This document shows positions 14,561 to 18,905 of a stretch of 18,905 bases of DNA, one piece after another. A program made the position numbers and the translations under genes. Source of the DNA: Oscillospiraceae bacterium (lineage in GTDB: Bacteria > Bacillota > Clostridia > Oscillospirales > Ruminococcaceae); the NCBI GenBank assembly GCA_029098085.1, contig JAQXNQ010000059.1, positions 1-18,905 of the forward strand. The letters are read 5' to 3'. Below the pieces are notes generated by a model. It searched no databases, was not told the DNA's origin, and saw only the letters and a program-made list of their open reading frames with translations. Position 1 is the first letter of the stretch; each line of letters starts with the position of its first letter.

Positions 14561-15350
14561 GTTCAGAACCTTCTTTCAAATGATCTGGTGTTCGCAGCAC
14601 GCCCACCAGTACGAAACGGGCGTCCTTATAGTCGTATACACAGGTGGACAGAGTCAGCAGACGGTCATCGTCCGTTACTTCCACATCCGTGCGGAAGCAG
14701 GAGGCCTCCAGCAGGGACTGCAGCAGCTGATCCCGTCCCTCCTGGTCGGGCGGCAGCGTGTACAGGGCCGCATCTGCCGGCAGCGTGCAGCCGGCGATCC
14801 AATCCACCTGCCAGGTTTCCTCCGGCGTCAGCAGGTACATGGCCGGATGCTCGTCCACAAAATCCTGCTCCCGGAAGGAGGGGAGCACCGCAAACATGGA
14901 TCCGTCGTTCATATTGTGCCCATAAATCACGGTATTCCAGTCGGAAAAATCCGGCTGGCTGCGGTAATCCATGAACAGGGTGCCGCTGCTGTTGTAGGTT
15001 CCGTCCAGCAGACGGCGAAGGTAATAGTTGTTGTCGCCGCTCTGCACAACGGGGTAGTTGATGGGCGTGTCCGGAAAAAAGAGCCAGGCGACCACATCCG
15101 GGCATTGAGCCTGAAGGGCGTCAAAATCCACCGAAATCAGCGCAGCCTGCTGCGGCTCATAAGGCCCCGAAGGGGATTGGGAAGCCTCCGCAGCGGGATG
15201 GGTGTACTGCTGGGACAAGGCTTCATAGGAGGCCTGTCCCTTTGCATACCCGGAATAGACCTTCCAGAGCTGGATGCCCGCGAAAATGACCGCAGCTGCA
15301 CTCAGCAAAAACAGAATGAGCCGGAGGAAAAATGTTCGGGAGATTTTCAT
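14553..15350 (-). CDS. srtB: Class B sortase
   Basis: A 265-residue membrane-anchored cysteine transpeptidase. An N-terminal signal-anchor helix (residues 8-28) is followed by an extracellular catalytic domain with H145 (VIYGHNMNDG), C237 (LSTCVYDY) and R245 (ARFVLVG), the sortase catalytic triad. The class B features are the YGHNM motif and the spacing TLSTC-x7-R. The enzyme cuts a sorting signal between Thr and Gly and joins the protein to the cell wall or to another pilin. The probable substrate is the APQTG protein encoded just upstream. AAAGGAG lies 7 bases before the ATG. A hairpin terminator separates it from the surface-protein gene, which should make it less expressed than its substrate. 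Confidence 0.93.
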   Translation of the reverse strand: MKISRTFFLRLILFLLSAAAVIFAGIQLWKVYSGYAKGQASYEALSQQYTHPAAEASQSPSGPYEPQQAALISVDFDALQAQCPDVVAWLFFPDTPINYPVVQSGDNNYYLRRLLDGTYNSSGTLFMDYRSQPDFSDWNTVIYGHNMNDGSMFAVLPSFREQDFVDEHPAMYLLTPEETWQVDWIAGCTLPADAALYTLPPDQEGRDQLLQSLLEASCFRTDVEVTDDDRLLTLSTCVYDYKDARFVLVGVLRTPDHLKEGSEHE

Positions 15351-15398
15351 GGCACCACTCCTTTAAGATCCCTATTCCGCTGCAAAATGCTGTTAACG

Positions 15399-15430
15399 AA
15401 AACGGCCCGCCCAAACTCCGGGCAGGCCGT
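15399..15430 (-). terminator. Terminator between surface-protein and sortase genes
   Basis: A stem of 6 + 4 bp with one internal mismatch (15402-15412 with 15420-15430), ending on the minus strand in CCGTTTTCG. It lies 8 bases beyond the surface-protein stop. No clear promoter was found between it and the sortase start, so readthrough probably feeds the sortase. Confidence 0.7.
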
Positions 15431-15438
15431 CTGAAGGG

Positions 15439-16578
15439 TTATTTCTGCCGCTTGTTTCTGCGTTTGATCAGCGGGGCAGCCAGCATGCCGACCAGACCCA
15501 CTGCCAGAAGCAGGATGTAAGGCCAGATCAGCGCGTTGTCGCCGGTCTGGGGGGCGTTGGAACCGGGCTGGGACGACTCCGAGCCGCCGGATCCCTCGGG
15601 GGGAGAAAGGGGAACGGATTCCTCCGGAATATCCTCCGGATCGGAGCCGGACTCTTCCAGCAGGTTCTCAAACACCGGACTGCCGCAGGAAGTGCCGTCC
15701 TTCTGCCATTCGACCGTGGCGGTATAATCGCCCTTGGCGCGCTTGACGGTGATCACAGCCGTATAAACGCTGCCGTCATAGGTCATACCCTCGGCGTTGC
15801 CGGCCTGCTCGCTGATGGTGTAGCGGTAAGTGCCGATCTGGCTGAAGGTCAGGGTGTCAAACACCACGCTGCCGCCGCGGTTGTGGACGGTCTGAACGGT
15901 CCGGCCGTTGTCGTCCCGCAGCACAAAGGAAAAGTCGCTGCCCTCGGGGGCCTTGCCGTTGACGGTTTTGCCGGCGCTGAGGGTAACCTGGGCGGGATCA
16001 GGATTGACGACGGGGATGTTCATCTCTTCCGCTGTGAAGATCCAGTCCACCTCGCCCACGCGGTTGGCGTACTGCTTGCCCAGCTCAAGGGGAACTGTCA
16101 GCTGCACAGTCAGCTCGGCGGTTTCGCCGGGGGTGAAGCTGCCCAGCAGGACGTTTTCCGCAAGGCCGTCCAGCTCATTGAGCGGCGCCTGGTAGATCGC
16201 GGTGCTGCCGTTATAGACGGTCATGCTGAGCTGGCTCAGGAAGTCGTTTACCGACTCCACCGTCTCGCCCGCAGCTGCCACCTCGGAGCTGAGGGGATTC
16301 TGCTCGTCGTGGGGCACAGCCCGCAGATACAGCTTCACATAGTCGCAGCCCTTGTAGGTGTTTTTGACGGCAATCTTCTGGGTGAGCGCGTCGCCCGGCA
16401 TGACGCCCTTGAAATTGTCAAAGAGGTCGGTGGCGGTATAGCTGCTTTCCCCGGGGCCGAAGACGAGCTCGTCCTCATAGGTGACCGAGGTATCTTCCGC
16501 AAACACGGGCAGGGCGAAGCTCATCGCCACTGCCAGCGCGAGAAGCAGGGAGGAGATCTTTTTGAAAAGTTTTTTCAT
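15439..16578 (-). CDS. Pilin-like surface protein with APQTG sorting signal
   Basis: A 379-residue exported protein. The signal peptide covers residues 1-27, with a probable cut at VFA/ED. Residues about 40-185 form a beta-rich domain beginning with a GVMPGDALTQKIAVKN motif. Residues about 198-306 resemble the streptococcal pilin isopeptide domain (Spy0128/FctA type): K204 (SAGKTVNG), E257 (YTISEQ) and N305 (PVFEN) are placed to form an intramolecular Lys-Asn bond. A Ser/Pro/Glu-rich linker (308-340) leads to the sorting signal NAPQTGD (341-347), a hydrophobic helix and the tail KRRNKRQK. Adjacent to a class B sortase, it is its probable substrate: a wall-anchored or polymerised fibre protein. 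AAGGAGG precedes the ATG by about 10 bases. It follows the SipW-type gene by 14 bases. The isopeptide bond is inference. Confidence 0.88.
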   Translation of the reverse strand: MKKLFKKISSLLLALAVAMSFALPVFAEDTSVTYEDELVFGPGESSYTATDLFDNFKGVMPGDALTQKIAVKNTYKGCDYVKLYLRAVPHDEQNPLSSEVAAAGETVESVNDFLSQLSMTVYNGSTAIYQAPLNELDGLAENVLLGSFTPGETAELTVQLTVPLELGKQYANRVGEVDWIFTAEEMNIPVVNPDPAQVTLSAGKTVNGKAPEGSDFSFVLRDDNGRTVQTVHNRGGSVVFDTLTFSQIGTYRYTISEQAGNAEGMTYDGSVYTAVITVKRAKGDYTATVEWQKDGTSCGSPVFENLLEESGSDPEDIPEESVPLSPPEGSGGSESSQPGSNAPQTGDNALIWPYILLLAVGLVGMLAAPLIKRRNKRQK

Positions 16579-16592
16579 GATGGTGCTCCTCC

Positions 16593-17141
16593 TTAGTTAA
16601 GTGTTTCCGGGTCTACGCCCCAGGCTTTTACAACAGCTTTGTTACCATCACCAGCAACGCCTTTGGCCTGGATGGCCTCGGCCATGACCTCGATGACCTG
16701 CTTGCCGCCGTCGGCATCGTTGTAGGAACCGGTCAGGGTGATGCTGTCGATCAGATCGGCAGCAGGTTCAGCCCCTGGAGCTACCGGCTTGGTATAGTAA
16801 TAGTAGCCGTTCTTTTCCACCCAACCTGTGCCAGGCTTGAATTCGGGTATCGTTGCCAAACCGCCAATATGCTGTTCCTGGGCATTGACCCGATAGGTCA
16901 CCAGCTTCACCCGGATATAGGCTTCCGTGTCGCTGGTGTTGGTGACATTCACGTTACTCTTGGTGGTTCCTTTAAACTGTTCGGTCACTTTGCAGCTCAC
17001 ATGAGAGGGCGCAAAGGTGTTTGTGACCGAGTCGCTCTGGGTGACCAGATAGGCTACGGTGCTGCCCATCGCTACAGCAGCCACAAGCAGGAGAGAGAGA
17101 AACAATGCTCCGGCTTTGGTACTCAGTTTGCCTTTAATCAT
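16593..17141 (-). CDS. SipW-dependent-type secreted protein (TasA/camelysin-like)
   Basis: A 182-residue secreted protein. The N-terminal segment STKAGALFLSLLLVAAVAMG followed by STVAYLVTQSDSVTNTFAPS is the pattern of SipW-cognate signal sequences found in TasA/CalY-type proteins, whose cut is made by a dedicated signal peptidase. Residues 47-175 form a beta-rich domain with Asn-rich NVNVTNTSDTEAYIRVKLV. No sorting signal or C-terminal membrane helix is present. In Bacillus such proteins form matrix fibres or are surface proteases; here a structural role fits better with the neighbours, but that is inference. No SipW-like peptidase gene is in the window. The ATG at 17141 shares one base with the TAA of the upstream gene (TAATG), and its GGAGGAG lies inside that gene's last codons. 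A longer in-frame start at 17210 was rejected. Confidence 0.8.
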   Translation of the reverse strand: MIKGKLSTKAGALFLSLLLVAAVAMGSTVAYLVTQSDSVTNTFAPSHVSCKVTEQFKGTTKSNVNVTNTSDTEAYIRVKLVTYRVNAQEQHIGGLATIPEFKPGTGWVEKNGYYYYTKPVAPGAEPAADLIDSITLTGSYNDADGGKQVIEVMAEAIQAKGVAGDGNKAVVKAWGVDPETLN

Positions 17142-18905
17142 TATTCTTCTCCTCCTTCTTTGCGTTCTCCGGAAATGTTTGCGATGATATCGCTGAAGCC
17201 GTTGAGCCAATAGGGAAGCTTCTTGGTATTGGTGCAGATGATCGTTCCACTGGTGGTATCCTTGCTGAGGGTTACATTGCCGCTATATGTGGCAGTATAT
17301 CTCCAGCTCCAGCCGGTATCTTCTTCGATGGAGTAGTTGCCAACAGGAAGCTCGTAGATGGTCACGCTGCTATTGCCCTTGATAGTGACTTCGGTATACT
17401 TTGCGTTATCCTTGTAGACGGTGAAGACGTAAGGTTCGCCCGCAGCACCGCCGGCCTTGGTGATGGTCAGCTGGCAGGTCTTGACGTGGAGGAGGAACTT
17501 ACCGCCCAGCAGATTTTCGTCTGTTTTGCAATCCGTGTGTTTGAACTCCACCACGCCAGTCACGTCAAAATTGCCGACTTTCACGGTCACGCCAACAGGA
17601 ATATCCTGCTTGGTGGTGATCTTGTTATCAACAACCTTAGTCGGGTCAGGAGTGTAGGTAAACGTAAGGAACGGTTCCTCACCAATCATGGTAACGCCCT
17701 CGGCGGTAGACAAGGTTCCATTATGTTTCCAAATGGTTGCCCCGTCTTTATTGGCTTCGTAGCTTGCCGGTGCATTATCGCCGTAATAAACATCGCTGTC
17801 CTTGAAGGTCAACACAGGCGTAAAGACGTGGAGGAGGAACTTGCCATTTTCGGGATCCTGCTCACTTCCATCACACTTGGTGTGAACAAAAGCGGTCTTG
17901 CCGGTCACATCGGTTTCACCGATCTTCACGGTCACATCCACAGGAATATCCTGCTTGGTGTTGATCTTGTCGGAATTGAGGGTATAAGACGGGGCCAGGG
18001 TGGGAGCAGTGCCGATCATATTTGCAGGAACCGCTTCAACTATAGTGCCGTCGGTATTCTTATGCTTCCACTTGGTATCTGTAAGGTTCTTTGCAAGTTC
18101 GGCTTGGGTAGGTGCATCAGCGCCGTAATAAACCTTACCGTCCTTGAAGGTCAGTTCCGGTGTGAAGACGTTGATATCGCCTTGATCTCTGCCAGACTGA
18201 ACTTCAACGCCTCCGACTTTTTTGGTTTTCGGAGAAACGGTGACATCGACTACATAGGTGTCGTCCTCTGCCAGATTGGTCTTTTCGCTCAGCCCATCAC
18301 CTATACTGATATCCACATAGGCGTTCTGCCATGCTTCAAGGCCGTAGTTTTCCGCATCCGCACTCATATCCAGCGTCACATCGCCCACTTTTACGGCCAT
18401 TCCGGCTTTCATCTGATCGGTGGTCAAACCGCCCAGCAGGTAGACGTTTTTATCGGTGACAGTTACCGTAACATCCGGAATTTCCACGTCCACAGTGGGA
18501 ACATCGAAGTTTTCGATCAGAGTTCCATCCTTATCGTACACGCCGGAAGCGGTTCCGTTGGTGGGCACATTGTTGCCGCCCAGGAAGCCGTTACGGACCT
18601 TAACGGGGATTTCAATAATCAGCTTTTTACCTTCGTGTACAGCGCCGGTAGTGGTATTTTTACCTACATAGTTTTCTGAGAAATTAAAGCCCTTAACGGA
18701 GATTGTTTTCCCAACAACAGAAATATCATCGTCGCTTAAAGAATTCAGTACCTGCTCGTTTGTCCAAACGGGATCATCGCCGTTGAAGGATTTACAGTCT
18801 GCCGTTTTAACTGTAATGTTATTTGCATTTGCTCCGTCGGGAAGCTGGAAGTAATCAGCAATAATGTCCTTTACAACGGTCGTTTTATCCAGCTTACTGT
18901 TGGTT
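17141..18905 (-). CDS. Large secreted repeat/adhesin-type protein (5' partial)
   Basis: The frame is open from the right window edge to 17141 (587 codons seen), so the start lies outside. The GTG at 18568 is an internal Val codon, not a start. Near 18560-18605 it reads VRNGFLGGNNVPTNG, a stretch I associate with large clostridial surface adhesins next to a von Willebrand A domain, which would lie upstream. Two tandem modules of about 114 residues follow (18169-17828 and 17827-17486), sharing FTPxLTFKD, VYYG, MIG, TKQDIPVxVTVK and GKFLLHV. Next comes a CNA-B/SpaA-like beta domain (about 17485-17215: TITKAGG, YELPVGNYSIEED). The C-terminus, YWLNGFSDIIANISG plus an acidic tail, has no LPXTG-type signal or membrane helix, so anchoring is unexplained. 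Base use is more A/T-rich than in regions 2-6. Confidence 0.8.
   Translation of the reverse strand, partial: TNSKLDKTTVVKDIIADYFQLPDGANANNITVKTADCKSFNGDDPVWTNEQVLNSLSDDDISVVGKTISVKGFNFSENYVGKNTTTGAVHEGKKLIIEIPVKVRNGFLGGNNVPTNGTASGVYDKDGTLIENFDVPTVDVEIPDVTVTVTDKNVYLLGGLTTDQMKAGMAVKVGDVTLDMSADAENYGLEAWQNAYVDISIGDGLSEKTNLAEDDTYVVDVTVSPKTKKVGGVEVQSGRDQGDINVFTPELTFKDGKVYYGADAPTQAELAKNLTDTKWKHKNTDGTIVEAVPANMIGTAPTLAPSYTLNSDKINTKQDIPVDVTVKIGETDVTGKTAFVHTKCDGSEQDPENGKFLLHVFTPVLTFKDSDVYYGDNAPASYEANKDGATIWKHNGTLSTAEGVTMIGEEPFLTFTYTPDPTKVVDNKITTKQDIPVGVTVKVGNFDVTGVVEFKHTDCKTDENLLGGKFLLHVKTCQLTITKAGGAAGEPYVFTVYKDNAKYTEVTIKGNSSVTIYELPVGNYSIEEDTGWSWRYTATYSGNVTLSKDTTSGTIICTNTKKLPYWLNGFSDIIANISGERKEGGEE
17486..18169 (-). 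repeat. Two tandem about 342-bp modules in the adhesin gene
   Basis: Module 1 (18169-17828) and module 2 (17827-17486) encode homologous segments of about 114 residues, diverged at the DNA level but sharing blocks such as AGGAATATCCTGCTTGGTG (plus strand near 17597 and 17942). A third copy starts (HVKTCQLTIT) but changes into the next domain. They look like old extracellular stalk domains rather than recent duplications. Confidence 0.75.

Noticed and set aside
17486..18169. CRISPR-like or mobile-element repeats
   Set aside because: The repeats are two long protein-coding modules of about 342 bp with diverged DNA; there are no short direct repeats with spacers and no terminal inverted repeats.
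18566..18568. GTG start for the adhesin at 18568
   Set aside because: The frame stays open to the window edge with plausible protein sequence upstream, and no ribosome site precedes this codon, so it is an internal Val.
17486..18679. 397-residue plus-strand ORF opposite the adhesin gene
   Set aside because: Shadow of a repeat-containing gene: its own repetition just mirrors the tandem modules on the minus strand.

Overview
The window looks like chromosomal DNA of a GC-rich Gram-positive anaerobe of the class Clostridia, probably a gut Oscillospirales/Ruminococcaceae-type bacterium. This is an inference from strong GGAGG-type ribosome binding sites, Rho-independent terminators, a class B sortase with its sorting signal, a protein with a SipW-type signal sequence, and MsmX-type, AraC, LysR and ROK genes. 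No rRNA, tRNA, CRISPR array, phage gene or insertion sequence was seen. The longest gene-free gap is about 290 bases. All 17 annotated genes end in TGA (10) or TAA (7), none in TAG.

Layout: (1) 1-1125: 3' part of a highly codon-biased carbohydrate ABC transporter ATPase, then two terminator hairpins. (2) 1126-2178, minus: a double-GNAT acetyltransferase with its own promoter and a leader holding a 12-codon ORF and two mutually exclusive hairpins. (3) 2188-5561: a catabolic pair on minus (Gfo/Idh/MocA dehydrogenase, then TIM-barrel sugar isomerase/epimerase) divergent from an AraC regulator; the intergene holds two operator-like half-sites exactly 21 bp apart beside the catabolic promoter. (4) 5579-8954, plus: MATE exporter, solitary beta-class DNA methyltransferase, and an inositol-monophosphatase-family gene interrupted by one in-frame TAG, ending at a good terminator. 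(5) 8976-11416: an L-fucose/arabinose-isomerase-like enzyme on minus divergent from a LysR regulator; their promoters overlap and a perfect 8-5-8 palindrome covers the LysR start region. (6) 11442-14001, plus: a ROK sugar kinase translationally coupled to an M81 (MlrC-like) metallopeptidase. (7) 13943-18905, minus: a surface-fibre locus made of a large repeat-containing secreted protein (5' end outside the window), a SipW-type secreted protein, a pilin-like protein with an APQTG sorting signal, a class B sortase, and a small unknown protein overlapping the sortase.

Regions 1-6 mostly concern carbohydrate uptake and catabolism, with three separate local regulatory units. Region 7 is the most system-like part: the sortase very probably anchors the APQTG protein, while its two upstream partners have no visible anchor and must be held by another mechanism, by polymerisation, or be released.
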